64,000 nucleotides of DNA from DASXUG01 sp964620425 (GTDB taxonomy: Bacteria > Pseudomonadota > Gammaproteobacteria > Burkholderiales > Methylophilaceae): contig CAZUGV010000008.1 in NCBI GenBank assembly GCA_964620425.1, positions 38,032 to 102,031 on the forward strand, read 5' to 3'. The translations under genes were made by a program, and so were the position numbers. The notes beneath the pieces were generated by a model. That model was not told the DNA's origin. It ran no database searches and was given only the letters and a program-made list of their open reading frames with translations. Within the stretch, counting starts at the first letter, position 1. Every line of letters starts with the position of its first letter. Shown piece by piece: positions 36,157 through 45,316 of the stretch.

Positions 36157-37026
36157 TTAGTGCCTGACTTTCTTCTTTTTACTTGTTGATGCTGCTGGTG
36201 CTGGATCTTCGCCTTGAACGCCTAAACTACCCCCAGTGCCAGGACCACCTTCAATAGTTTGTGCTTTGTAGTTTTTAACTGCACGCACTAAGTTATTGTA
36301 AGAGTCAGTAAATGCAGCCACAATCACTTTGCCCTGCGCCGTGTTGCTATACCCGCCACCTGCCGCGCCAAGAGAGCTACCAAATACACCACCAAATATG
36401 CTGAAATCGGTATTTTTTGCGCTACCTTCCGCAGCTGCGACTTGTACGCTCGAGCGATTATCTACAAGTGTAAGTAAGGTGCTGGCTTCTTTGTTTTTAA
36501 GACCGCCACCAATTGCGCCGACTACGCCACCTGCAATGCCAGCTAATCCACCGCCTATGCCGCCAGAATCATTGTTGCTAAAGGTGATAGAAGGGCTCAT
36601 TGCATAATCTGCTGCCACCATTTGACCTTTTTTAAAGTTACTACTTTGACGTAATTCGCCGCTGTCACGCAGTTCGCGCTCGCCTTGAATTACTTGCATA
36701 GCAGCCCCGCGATCTACCACCATAAAACAGTTAGATTGTTGTACTAATAGTTTGAGTACTGGAGTGGTAGAGCCTAAGCCATACTGACCAGTCAACTGGG
36801 CGTACCAAGCTGCGTTTTGATCCTCTACCACCGCTAGTGTGCCGAGCGTTTTGTCGCAATGTTCAACGGCTGAATTTGCATTTTGTGAGTTTGAGCCGCC
36901 AGCTGAACCTGTTGCGGTTGTTTTAGCTTTTGAGTTGCCCATTTCAGTACCCAAGAAATCGGCAGAAGCGTTTAAGTAGGTAGTTGTATATAAGCAGAAA
37001 ACTACAATTCTAAGCGTTGAGGACAT
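36157..37026 (-). CDS. CsgG-like periplasmic paralogue lacking a lipobox
   Basis: Paralogue of the neighbouring CsgG-like lipoprotein, about 80 percent identical by eye over the core (for example DKTLGTLAVVEDQNAAW; SNFKKGQMVAADYAMSPSI). It has a signal peptide (IVVFCLYTTTYLNASA) but no cysteine at the cleavage site, so it should be soluble in the periplasm rather than lipidated. The glycine-rich middle (GGGLAGIAGGVVGAIGGG) differs most between the copies. ATG 37026 has AAGGG upstream. The two genes are probably one transcription unit arising by duplication. Confidence 0.76.
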   Translation of the reverse strand: MSSTLRIVVFCLYTTTYLNASADFLGTEMGNSKAKTTATGSAGGSNSQNANSAVEHCDKTLGTLAVVEDQNAAWYAQLTGQYGLGSTTPVLKLLVQQSNCFMVVDRGAAMQVIQGERELRDSGELRQSSNFKKGQMVAADYAMSPSITFSNNDSGGIGGGLAGIAGGVVGAIGGGLKNKEASTLLTLVDNRSSVQVAAAEGSAKNTDFSIFGGVFGSSLGAAGGGYSNTAQGKVIVAAFTDSYNNLVRAVKNYKAQTIEGGPGTGGSLGVQGEDPAPAASTSKKKKVRH

Positions 37027-37127
37027 CTTTAAACCCTTGTTAAAATTAAATGCCAAAAAATCATGATGGTATTTGAACTTAGCTAGTGGTTTATGTCAAT
37101 CGCCTGCTAGCAATTTTTTGAAATTAG

Positions 37128-38819
37128 TTAAAACAACCCCACCACATTGCCCGCCTCATCAATATCGATCCGATGCGCGCAGGGCTCTTTGGGTAAGCCT
37201 GGCATCGTCATAATGTCATCACACACCATGACGATAAATTCCGCACCAGCGCATAGGCGTACTTCGCGGATGGTGACAATATGGTCTTTGGGTGCGCCGC
37301 GCAGGCTGGCATCTGTAGAGAATGAGTATTGGGTCTTGGCGACGCAAATAGGGTAGTGCCCATAGCCATCCGCTTGCAGTTTTTCGATTTGCGTTTTGAT
37401 TCTGCGGGCGGTGGTAATATCAGCAGCGCCATAAATTTTAGTGGCGACTTTGCGCATTTTTTCCCATAGCGGGTCGGTATCTTCATACACAAAGCGCATT
37501 TTTGATGTAGGGTTTTCAATTAGGTTGACCACTTCGCGCGCTAGATTTTCTGCACCAGCACTGCCTTTTTCCCAATGTTCCGCCAGCACAACTTGTACGC
37601 CTAATTTGGCTAAATGTGCGCTAACAAGTTTGATTTCAGCGGGGGTGTCGCAAGAAAAACGGTTGATTGCTACGACGCAGGGTAAACCGTATTGCTGTGT
37701 GACGTTTTGCACGTGTTGCTCTAAATTTACTAGGCCAACTGCGAGCGCAGATAAATTTTCTGTTTTAAGGTCGGCAACTTCGATGCCGCCGTGATATTTC
37801 AAGGCGCGTATGGTGGCAACCACCACGCAGGCATCTGGTTTTAAGCCAGATTTTCTGCATTTAATGTCGATAAATTTTTCAGCACCTAAATCGGCACCAA
37901 AGCCTGCTTCTGTCACCACATAATCCGCCAGCGACATGGCAAATTGCGTGGCAATGACTGAATTGCAACCGTGTGCGATGTTGGCAAATGGGCCGCCATG
38001 AATCAACGCTGGGGTGTTTTCGAGTGTTTGTACGAGGTTGGGTTTGAGCGCATTTTTAAGTAAAACCGCCATTGCGCCTTGGGCTTGCAGGTCGCTGGCT
38101 TTGATGGGTTGGTCATCAAAGGTATAACCAATCACAATATTGCCCAAGCGTTGTTTTAAGTCGGCTAGTGATGTGGCAAGGCAGAAAATCGCCATCACTT
38201 CAGAGGCTACTACAATATCAAAGCCATCTTCTCGCGTTTGCCCGTTGACCTTGCCGCCTAAGCCCACGACCACTTTGCGTAAGGCGCGGTCATTCATATC
38301 CACCACGCGCTTCCATGTGACTTGGCGCGGGTCTATTTGTAAAGCATTGCCGTGGTGGATATGGTTGTCGATAAGGGCTGCGAGTAAATTATGCGCAGAT
38401 GCAATCGCTGAAAAATCGCCTGTGAAGTGCAGGTTAATGTCTTCCATCGGTACGACTTGCGAATACCCACCGCCAGCCGCGCCGCCTTTCATGCCAAACA
38501 TGGGGCCGAGGGCTGGCTCACGCAAACAAATCATGGTTTTTTTGCCGATGCGTGCAAGCGCATCACCCAAGCCGACTGTCGTGGTGGTTTTGCCTTCGCC
38601 TGCAGGCGTGGGGCTAATGGCGGTGACTAAAATTAAGTGGTTTTTTGAGCTTGAGTTTTCTACCTGATTCTTAGCTAGCTTAGAAAAAGTCTCAACATCA
38701 ATTTTGGCTTTGAAGTTTCCGTACAGTTCAACAACCTCTTCAGGCAGACCAAGTGAAGAGGCGATTTCTGATATTTTTTTCATCTTTGCGTGTTGGGCAA
38801 TTTCAATATCGCTTGGCAT
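37128..38819 (-). CDS. fhs: Formate--tetrahydrofolate ligase
   Basis: Fhs activates formate to 10-formyl-THF with ATP, feeding one-carbon units into purine, fMet and serine metabolism; in methylotrophs it can route formate into assimilation. The nucleotide loop TPAGEGKTTTTVGLGDAL lies at about residues 65-82; GMKGGAAGGGYSQVVPM and PCVVAINRFSCDTPAE are further family motifs. The 563-residue length is standard. ATG 38819 (MPSDIEIAQ) has GAAGGAG at good spacing, so the in-frame start at 38840 is not used. Confidence 0.96.
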   Translation of the reverse strand: MPSDIEIAQHAKMKKISEIASSLGLPEEVVELYGNFKAKIDVETFSKLAKNQVENSSSKNHLILVTAISPTPAGEGKTTTTVGLGDALARIGKKTMICLREPALGPMFGMKGGAAGGGYSQVVPMEDINLHFTGDFSAIASAHNLLAALIDNHIHHGNALQIDPRQVTWKRVVDMNDRALRKVVVGLGGKVNGQTREDGFDIVVASEVMAIFCLATSLADLKQRLGNIVIGYTFDDQPIKASDLQAQGAMAVLLKNALKPNLVQTLENTPALIHGGPFANIAHGCNSVIATQFAMSLADYVVTEAGFGADLGAEKFIDIKCRKSGLKPDACVVVATIRALKYHGGIEVADLKTENLSALAVGLVNLEQHVQNVTQQYGLPCVVAINRFSCDTPAEIKLVSAHLAKLGVQVVLAEHWEKGSAGAENLAREVVNLIENPTSKMRFVYEDTDPLWEKMRKVATKIYGAADITTARRIKTQIEKLQADGYGHYPICVAKTQYSFSTDASLRGAPKDHIVTIREVRLCAGAEFIVMVCDDIMTMPGLPKEPCAHRIDIDEAGNVVGLF

Positions 38820-38914
38820 GTAAACTCCTTCAAATTTCAATCATTAGAACACTGCTTCAATGTCTTTTTCAAGGTAAAATGCAGTCAAAATAATTTACAC
38901 CTAAAGAGACACCC

Positions 38915-39799
38915 ATGCTGAACGATACTACCGCCGCCCAAAAGGCACAGACACTAGCCGAAGCGTTACCTTACATTAAACGTTTTTTTGATAAAACCAT
39001 CGTCATTAAATACGGTGGCAACGCGATGACAGACGAGCATCTCAAACAATGTTTCGCACAAGATGTTGTGTTGCTCAAACTGGTGGGGATGAACCCAGTG
39101 GTAGTGCATGGCGGGGGTCCGCAAATTAACGATATGCTCGATAAACTTGGAAAAAAAGGTGAGTTTATTCAAGGCATGCGCGTGACCGATGAAGAAACCA
39201 TGGATGTGGTTGAAATGGTGCTCGGCGGTCAGGTGAACAAAGAGATTGTGAACTTGATTAACCGCCACGGCGGCAAAGCGGTTGGCTTGACTGGTCAGGA
39301 TGGTAACTTTATTCACGCCCACAAATTGTTGATGGAAGATATGAAAGACCCCACAAAAATGATTGATGTGGGGCAAGTAGGCGAAATTACCAGCATAGAC
39401 CCAAGTATCATCAACTTTTTGGATACAGGCGATTTTATCCCCGTGGTTGCGCCAATTGGCGTGGGGGTTGATGGCGAAACTTACAATATCAATGCCGATG
39501 TAGTCGCAGGCAAACTGGCGGAAATTTTAGGCGCTGAAAAACTTATTTTGCTGACGAATACCCCCGGTGTGTTGGATAAAGCAGGTAAATTGCTGACTGG
39601 CTTAACCCCCAAGCAAATTGATGATTTGGTTGAAGACGGCACCCTTTCAGGCGGCATGTTGCCTAAAATTAGTTCTGCGTTGGATGCAGCACGTAGCGGC
39701 GTAAAATCAGTACATATTATTGATGGTCGTGTAGAACACGCGCTGCTGTTAGAAGTGCTCACTGATGAAGGTGTTGGTACTTTAATCAAGGCCAAATAG
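38915..39799 (+). CDS. argB: Acetylglutamate kinase
   Basis: ArgB phosphorylates N-acetylglutamate in arginine synthesis. The 294-residue product has VIKYGGNAMTDE, MNPVVVHGGGPQI and the C-terminal LPKISSALDAARSGVKSVHI motif. The N-terminal helix (AEALPYIKRFF) is the type found in arginine-sensitive hexameric enzymes. It is followed by a HAD phosphatase and slmA, the usual betaproteobacterial order. Confidence 0.96.
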   Translation: MLNDTTAAQKAQTLAEALPYIKRFFDKTIVIKYGGNAMTDEHLKQCFAQDVVLLKLVGMNPVVVHGGGPQINDMLDKLGKKGEFIQGMRVTDEETMDVVEMVLGGQVNKEIVNLINRHGGKAVGLTGQDGNFIHAHKLLMEDMKDPTKMIDVGQVGEITSIDPSIINFLDTGDFIPVVAPIGVGVDGETYNINADVVAGKLAEILGAEKLILLTNTPGVLDKAGKLLTGLTPKQIDDLVEDGTLSGGMLPKISSALDAARSGVKSVHIIDGRVEHALLLEVLTDEGVGTLIKAK

Positions 39800-39816
39800 A
39801 GTTAAAGCTAAAAGCT

Positions 39817-40452
39817 GTGAATAACCAACGTGTCTGGGTGTTTGATCTGGACGACACCCTACACGATGCTTCATCGCATATCTTCCCTGTGATGAATCGC
39901 GCCATGACGCAATACATTATGGATGAACTGAGTTTAGATGAGCCAGCCGCTTTTCAATTGCGCCAGCACTATTGGCGCATCTATGGCGCAACGCTCAAAG
40001 GGTTGATGCGGCATCACAATGTTGATCCGCTCCACTTTTTGCATCAAACCCATGCTTTCATCGATTTACCCAATATGGTCGTGCAAACCAAAGGACTCAA
40101 ACACATTATCCAGCAACTCTCTGGGCGTAAGGTAGTATTCACTAACGCACCAATCGCATATGCGATACGTGTGTTAAAATTGATGGGGATTGAGGATGTG
40201 TTTGAGCATGTGTTTAGCGTGGAATCCAGCCAGTTTCACCCCAAGCCATCCCCACGCGGATTTGCTAGAATGCTCAAAACGATTGGTGCAGCAGCCCACG
40301 ATTGCGTGATGGTAGAAGATACGCTTTCTGCGCTCATGACCGCAAAACGGCTGGGCATGAAGACGGTTTATGTGAGTAAAACGCTGACAAAGCCAAATTT
40401 TGTAGATGTAAGAATTTCGAGTATTCAACAGATTTTAAGAAGTCATATTTAA
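39817..40452 (+). CDS. HAD-superfamily pyrimidine 5'-nucleotidase-like phosphatase
   Basis: HAD hydrolase of 211 residues in the SDT1/pyrimidine 5'-nucleotidase group. Catalytic motif I is VFDLDDTLHDA (nucleophile Asp near residue 9), motif II VVFTNAP and motif IV VMVEDTLSALMTAK are present. The cap region is alpha-helical (C1 type). The start is GTG 39817. Located 17 bases after argB and before slmA; its physiological substrate is not established. Confidence 0.87.
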   Translation: MNNQRVWVFDLDDTLHDASSHIFPVMNRAMTQYIMDELSLDEPAAFQLRQHYWRIYGATLKGLMRHHNVDPLHFLHQTHAFIDLPNMVVQTKGLKHIIQQLSGRKVVFTNAPIAYAIRVLKLMGIEDVFEHVFSVESSQFHPKPSPRGFARMLKTIGAAAHDCVMVEDTLSALMTAKRLGMKTVYVSKTLTKPNFVDVRISSIQQILRSHI

Positions 40453-40494
40453 ACAGCTTTACCAAATATTTAAATCATTTCGAGGTCGAAAAAC

Positions 40495-41058
40495 ATGGCA
40501 GGCGAACGCAAAACCCAGATTTTAGAAACCCTAGCAAAAATGCTAGAAAGCCCAAAACCAGAAAAAATCACCACAGCCGCATTGGCAGAAAAGCTAGATG
40601 TAAGCGAAGCCGCGCTCTACCGCCACTTTGCTAGCAAAGCGCAAATGTTTGAAGGCCTCATCGAGTTTATCGAGCAGACTATCTTCGGTCTTATCAATAA
40701 AATCACCAGTGAAGAAGCCGATGGTATCAAGCAAATTCACCGCACCATATCCATCTTGTTACTATTCGCAGAAAAAAACCCAGGCATGACCCGCGTTTTG
40801 ATTGGCGATGCCCTCGTGAATGAAAATGAACGCCTACAACTACGTATCAATCAATTATATGAGCGCTTGGAATCCACTTTCAAACAAAGCCTACGTATTG
40901 CCGAAGCCGAAAGCGGGCGCAAATTAGAGCCTGAAGCACGCGCAAATTTAATTGTGTCTTTTGTAACGGGTCGCTGGCAACAGTTTGCCAAAAGTGGTTT
41001 TAAACGTAAGCCGATGGAGTTTGTGCAGAAGCAATTAGAGGTTTTGACGCAGTTGTAA
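40495..41058 (+). CDS. slmA: Nucleoid occlusion factor SlmA (TetR family)
   Basis: SlmA binds dispersed chromosomal sites and blocks FtsZ assembly over the nucleoid. The 187-residue product has an N-terminal TetR helix-turn-helix (ITTAALAEKLDVSEAALYRHFASKAQMF) and a helical C-terminal dimer domain. The context argB-HAD-slmA supports this over a generic TetR regulator. Confidence 0.92.
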   Translation: MAGERKTQILETLAKMLESPKPEKITTAALAEKLDVSEAALYRHFASKAQMFEGLIEFIEQTIFGLINKITSEEADGIKQIHRTISILLLFAEKNPGMTRVLIGDALVNENERLQLRINQLYERLESTFKQSLRIAEAESGRKLEPEARANLIVSFVTGRWQQFAKSGFKRKPMEFVQKQLEVLTQL

Positions 41059-41076
41059 TAACGACATCAAATCAAT

Positions 41077-41619
41077 TTAAACATTCTTCCAAAGCACATC
41101 ACTCACACCCGCAGCATAGTTAATGCTGCGGCACATCACAAATAATAAATCTGACAGGCGATTGAGGTATTTTAGCGATACTTCAGTCACTGCTTCTTCA
41201 CGCCCCAGTTTAATCAGTGTGCGCTCTGCGCGGCGGCAAACGGTGCGTGCGAGGTGGCAATAGGCGGCGGCTTGCGTGCCACCAGGGAGGATAAATTCTT
41301 TCAGTGGCTCAAGTACATCGTTCAGTGTATCCAAAGTATTTTCTAAATCGGTCACGCGTTCGGCTTTCACCATGGCATGCCCAGGGATGCAGATTTCGCC
41401 GCCTAAATCGAATAAATCATGTTGAACACGCGTGAGTGCTATGCGTATGGGTTCAGGCAACTCATCTGTTAGCATAATACCAAGTACCGAGTTGAGTTCG
41501 TCCACATCGCCCATGGCTTCTACGCGCAAGCTGTCTTTGTTGATGCGGCTGCCATCGCCCAAGCCAGTGGTGCCTTGGTCGCCAGTACGTGTGTAAATTT
41601 TGCTGAGTCGGTTGCCCAT
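41077..41619 (-). CDS. Cob(I)yrinic acid a,c-diamide adenosyltransferase, PduO type
   Basis: ATP:cob(I)alamin adenosyltransferase making adenosylcobalamin. The N-terminal motif IYTRTGDQGTTGLGDGSRI binds ATP; GDVDELNSVLG and the C-terminal VCRRAERTLIKLGRE and LKYLNRLSDLLFVMCR segments are diagnostic of the PduO/MMAB family. 180 residues, five-helix bundle. Convergent with slmA and divergent from murI. Confidence 0.93.
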   Translation of the reverse strand: MGNRLSKIYTRTGDQGTTGLGDGSRINKDSLRVEAMGDVDELNSVLGIMLTDELPEPIRIALTRVQHDLFDLGGEICIPGHAMVKAERVTDLENTLDTLNDVLEPLKEFILPGGTQAAAYCHLARTVCRRAERTLIKLGREEAVTEVSLKYLNRLSDLLFVMCRSINYAAGVSDVLWKNV

Positions 41620-41672
41620 AAGATTTCCTTTATAATGGCAGTATTATAAATGTTAAGTGCCGTTGACGTAGG

Positions 41673-42458
41673 ATGAATTCTCAAGCGATTGGTGTGTTTG
41701 ATTCTGGGGTAGGGGGCTTGAGTGTGCTCAAGCATATTCACGCCCATTTGCCGCATGAAAATCTACTATATTTTGCTGATTCTTTATACGCGCCATACGG
41801 CAATAAATCGCCTGAATTTATCATTGAGCGTGCTACATTCATTGCCGATTTTTTAATCGAAAAAGGAGCGAAAGCCTTGGTGGTAGCTTGTAACACCGCC
41901 ACTGCCGCTGGGATTTCACATCTACGGCATCATTACGCCTTGCCCATTATCGGTATGGAACCCGCTGTTAAACCAGCCGCCGCTGCAACCAAAACAGGCG
42001 TGGTGGGCGTGCTGGCAACGGTAGGCACGCTAAAAAGCGCCCAGTTTGCCGCCTTGTTGGAAAATTACGGGCAACATATTCAAGTGGTGACGCAAGGTTG
42101 TATAGGCTTGGTTGAGTGTATAGAGCGTGGCGAGTTAGATACCCCTGACACCAAAGACTTAATACGCCAATATACTGCACCTTTATTGGCCGAAGGGGCA
42201 GACACTATTGTGCTGGGTTGCACGCATTATCCCTTTGTAAAACAAGCCATTCAAGAAATTGTGGGCGATAACACTACTTTGATTGATACAGGCGCTGCAG
42301 TGGCAAAGCAGCTAAAGCGTCAACTAGAAGAAAAAGGCTTATTAAACCAAAACACAGAAAAAGCTGAAGTGCACTTTTGGACAAACAGTGAATCTGCAAA
42401 TGCTGCGGAAATCACCGAGCGACTATGGGGCAATCACGTTCAGGAAAATCGAGTCTAG
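41673..42458 (+). CDS. murI: Glutamate racemase
   Basis: MurI supplies D-glutamate for peptidoglycan. The 261-residue product has IGVFDSGVGGLSVLKHI, the two catalytic cysteines in VVACNTATAAG and VLGCTHYPF, and YFADSLYAPYG. The start ATG 41673 gives the expected N-terminus. Confidence 0.95.
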   Translation: MNSQAIGVFDSGVGGLSVLKHIHAHLPHENLLYFADSLYAPYGNKSPEFIIERATFIADFLIEKGAKALVVACNTATAAGISHLRHHYALPIIGMEPAVKPAAAATKTGVVGVLATVGTLKSAQFAALLENYGQHIQVVTQGCIGLVECIERGELDTPDTKDLIRQYTAPLLAEGADTIVLGCTHYPFVKQAIQEIVGDNTTLIDTGAAVAKQLKRQLEEKGLLNQNTEKAEVHFWTNSESANAAEITERLWGNHVQENRV

Positions 42459-42605
42459 GATTGTGAATTAGTTTAGCGAATCACAATAAGTTTAGCCGTA
42501 TTGGCGGCCAAGTTTGACTTACTTCCACTTGTTTTCAAGATTGATTAGTAGAAACAACACCTCATCAATTATATTATTGTTTTTACATCATCATTTCACG
42601 GCTTC

Positions 42606-43826
42606 TCATTCGCTACAGTTTTGCAACTCAGCTGCTAAAACCGTCAACGCTCTTTCCTCTAACTTTAGTATTTTATTTCTTAGGTCTGGGTTGTCTGGCG
42701 GCAAAAAAGACGCACCGCCCAAGTCACTTAGTACCACTTTTTCGGCATTCCACAAAATATTATGTGCGTATAAATCGCCATGCATCAAGCCATTTGCATG
42801 CAAGTGTTCTGCCGCTTGTGTGATGCCGCTTAATATAAATTGGGCTTGTTGTGGCGTTAGGTTGAAGTCGTTTGCGTAAACATCACGGGAGCAGCTCTCA
42901 AAACTTGGTGGGTTTGCCAGCACTTTTAAATCTGCATCTAGCAAAGGCATCACTAAACCCAAAACGCTTTGCGGGTGATTCTGAATAATGCCTTTGATAC
43001 CGACTAAATTGGGGTGCTCGCCTGCCAACATATTGGCATGCATTTCACAACTTGGTAAGCCGTCGCTGGTGAGCCCGCTTTTAAACAACTTTACTGCCAC
43101 TGGTTCCTGCGAGTCTTTGTGATGTAGTAAAGCTTGGTAGGTCATGCCAGAGGCTCCTTCGCCCAACGTTTGCTGTAGCGTGAGGTTTTGCCAGTCGATG
43201 TGGTTGATTGGATGTTGGCTGATTAAGTTTTGCTCTATTGCGTTACAAAACGGGTTGCCTGCGTAAGCCAGCCAAGTGAGCTTGGGTAAATCGAATAAAA
43301 AATCGGGCAATGTTTCGAAAAGGTTTGCGGAAATTCTTAGCAACTCTAGCGCGTTGCAATTTGCCAAGTTGTTGGGTAGCGTGGTGAGTTGGTTGCCTGC
43401 CAGCATTAGCTTTTGCAGTTTAGTGCAATCGCCCAGCGCATTAGGCACGGTGGTAAGTACGTTATCGGTGACGATAAACCAACGCAATGTCTTGGTGGGG
43501 ATGGAGCTTTCTGGTACGTGATTGATTTTGTTAGATTTGAAACCAATCATGCTTAAGTTCTCGCATAGCCCAAGCACTTCTGGCAGGTGGGTAAACTGGT
43601 TGTTTGAGCAAAAAATAATGCGCAGTTTTTTTAAACGATGCAGGTCGCTTGGTAGCGTACTCAATGCATTGCCAGATAAATCTAGAATTTCTAGGCTATC
43701 GGCGAGTTCGAAAATTTCTGGGGGGAATTGTGTTAAGCCGCAACTTAACTTCAGGCGTTGAGTGCCTTTTAGTTTGCCCGTTTTTAATAGGGTGAGTGTT
43801 TCGTCTTGGGGTTGTGTAGATGTCAC
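42606..43826 (-). CDS. Leucine-rich-repeat protein fused to a protein-kinase-like domain
   Basis: A 406-residue protein with about seven leucine-rich repeats of ~23 residues (roughly 22-195; for example LEILDLSGNALSTLPSDL, LQKLMLAGNQLTTLPNNL) and a C-terminal kinase-like domain. The glycine-rich loop is GEGASGMTY (222-230), the ATP-anchoring Lys is in VAVKLFK (about 246), a candidate helix-C Glu is near 261, the catalytic loop is HGDLYAHN (349-356) and the metal motif is DLG (368-370). Only ~36 residues follow DLG, so the usual activation segment and lower C-lobe are largely missing. No signal peptide or membrane helix is seen. Substrate and role are unknown. Confidence 0.8.
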   Translation of the reverse strand: MTSTQPQDETLTLLKTGKLKGTQRLKLSCGLTQFPPEIFELADSLEILDLSGNALSTLPSDLHRLKKLRIIFCSNNQFTHLPEVLGLCENLSMIGFKSNKINHVPESSIPTKTLRWFIVTDNVLTTVPNALGDCTKLQKLMLAGNQLTTLPNNLANCNALELLRISANLFETLPDFLFDLPKLTWLAYAGNPFCNAIEQNLISQHPINHIDWQNLTLQQTLGEGASGMTYQALLHHKDSQEPVAVKLFKSGLTSDGLPSCEMHANMLAGEHPNLVGIKGIIQNHPQSVLGLVMPLLDADLKVLANPPSFESCSRDVYANDFNLTPQQAQFILSGITQAAEHLHANGLMHGDLYAHNILWNAEKVVLSDLGGASFLPPDNPDLRNKILKLEERALTVLAAELQNCSE

Positions 43827-43876
43827 AAATACAAAAGCTGCGCTAAATGATGCAAATGTAGTTTAAATGGAAATAA

Positions 43877-44065
43877 TTAGTGATGTGAAATCACTTCTCC
43901 CGCCCTTAATTTGTATTTTGTGCCGCAATACGGGCATGCCACGTGCCCTGTTTTAGCAATATCTAAAAAAACACGCGGGTGCGATGCCCACAACTCTACT
44001 TCTTTCGTGGGGCAGTGCAGAGGTAAATCTTTTGCGGTGACTTCAAATTCTTTGATATCAGACAT
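43877..44065 (-). CDS. CHCC-type zinc-finger protein
   Basis: Small 62-residue protein with a zinc-binding pattern made of HC in LPLHCP, a middle His and CPYCGTKY near the C-terminus, as in the zf-CHCC family (related to the NDUFS6 zinc domain). It begins MSDIKEFEVTAKDL with GGAG upstream. Function of the bacterial members is not established. It lies just after ilvE on the same strand. Confidence 0.85.
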   Translation of the reverse strand: MSDIKEFEVTAKDLPLHCPTKEVELWASHPRVFLDIAKTGHVACPYCGTKYKLRAGEVISHH

Positions 44066-44084
44066 TTCTTAAAATCTCCATAGT

Positions 44085-44116
44085 TAGCCATTCTGACGTA
44101 AGGGTCAGAATGGCTA
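44085..44116 (-). terminator. Intercistronic 13-bp stem after ilvE
   Basis: TAGCCATTCTGAC and GTCAGAATGGCTA form a perfect 13-bp stem with a 6-base loop between ilvE and the zinc-finger gene on the minus strand. No T-run follows, so attenuation or mRNA 3'-end protection are both possible. Confidence 0.55.
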
Positions 44117-44122
44117 TGGCTT

Positions 44123-45055
44123 TTAAACCAGCGTTAACCAATCAGAATGTTTAGCTGATTTTCCTTTGACAACATCGAAATACATGGATTGTAATTGCTC
44201 AGTAATAGGACCTCGTTTGCCTTCACCAATCGCACGATTATCAAGCTCGCGAATTGGCGTGACTTCTGCCGCAGTGCCAGTGAAAAATGCCTCATCTGCT
44301 GAATAGACTTCGTCTCGCGTGATGCGCTTTTCAATCACTTGTAGCCCAATCTCACCAGCTAACTGAACGATGGTGTCGCGGGTAATGCCTTCGAGTGCAC
44401 TCGTCAAGTCTGGCGTAATCAATTTCCCATTGCGAACAATGAAAATGTTTTCGCCAGAGCCCTCAGCCACAAAGCCGTCGACGTCGAGCAATAGCGCTTC
44501 ATCGTAGCCATCTTGCGCAGCTTCTTGGTGCGCCAAAATGCTGTTCATGTAGTTACCGTTGGCTTTGGCTTTACACATGGTGATGTTAACGTGGTGACGC
44601 GCGAACGATGAAGTTTTAACGCGAATGCCGTTTTGTAGCGCTTCATCACCCATGTAGGCGCCCCATGTCCAAGCGGCAACAATAACGTGTGTCGATAAAG
44701 TTTTAGCAGAAATACCCATTGCCTCTGGGCCGTAGAATGCCATTGGGCGCATGTAGGCGGATTCTAAATTGTTTTCGCGAACCGCGGCTTTTTGCGCTTC
44801 CATCAAAGTGGCTTTGTCAAAAGGCATTTTCATGCCCAAAATGTGGGCGGAACGAAACAACCGGTCAGTGTGCTCTTTTAAGCGAAAAATAGCCGTGCCT
44901 TTGTCTGTTTTGTATGCGCGAACACCTTCAAAAACGCCCATGCCGTAATGCAAGGTGTGACTCAAGACGTGGGTGGTGGCATCACGCCAGTTCACCATTT
45001 TACCGTCATACCAAATAAGACCGTCGCGGTCAGCCATGGATTTGGCAACTGCCAT
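44123..45055 (-). CDS. ilvE: Branched-chain amino acid aminotransferase
   Basis: PLP enzyme of fold type IV carrying out the last transamination for Leu, Ile and Val. Motifs include GVFEGVRAYKT, the PLP Lys region CKAKANGNYMNSILA, EGSGENIFIVRNGKLITP and the C-terminal FFTGTAAEVTPI. The 310-residue length is typical. ATG 45055 is chosen because GGAGA lies 7 bases before it; the ATG at 45061 would be too close to that site. Confidence 0.93.
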   Translation of the reverse strand: MAVAKSMADRDGLIWYDGKMVNWRDATTHVLSHTLHYGMGVFEGVRAYKTDKGTAIFRLKEHTDRLFRSAHILGMKMPFDKATLMEAQKAAVRENNLESAYMRPMAFYGPEAMGISAKTLSTHVIVAAWTWGAYMGDEALQNGIRVKTSSFARHHVNITMCKAKANGNYMNSILAHQEAAQDGYDEALLLDVDGFVAEGSGENIFIVRNGKLITPDLTSALEGITRDTIVQLAGEIGLQVIEKRITRDEVYSADEAFFTGTAAEVTPIRELDNRAIGEGKRGPITEQLQSMYFDVVKGKSAKHSDWLTLV

Positions 45056-45061
45056 TTTCAT

Positions 45062-45316
45062 TCTCCAGCAAGCAAAATGCTTATTGTAAACGTAAGCGCT
45101 AGCGATTGAATAGCAACATTCACTTGAAATTGTAATAATTCAATTGAATTATTTTAGATAACTTACGTCTATTTACAATTCCTAACAATTTGTTATCTTT
45201 AAACTGTTTACTATGTAAAATGTTTATTAATTTTGGCTAGCGCTTTATATTAAGTTTTTGTCTGCTAAACGCCACTTCAATTTTAAGCAGTTTGATATTA
45301 CTGTAATCGAGATTAA
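45062..45316. promoter_or_regulatory. Divergent ilvE/SCO control region with palindromes
   Basis: The 255 AT-rich bases contain a perfect 20-bp palindrome AATAATTCAATTGAATTATT (45134-45153) and a 10-bp inverted pair AAGCGCTAGC (45094-45103) and GCTAGCGCTT (45236-45245) 132 bases apart, plus a GATAAC/GTTATC pair. These could be operators for one or both divergent genes. I saw no FNR-type box. Confidence 0.4.

Noticed and set aside
38140..38667. Plus-strand ORF of 175 codons opposite fhs
   Set aside because: Shadow of the formate-THF ligase reading frame; low-complexity, without family motifs.
42514..42879. Plus-strand ORF of 121 codons after murI
   Set aside because: It is antisense to the kinase part of the LRR-kinase, whose motifs make the minus strand the coding one.
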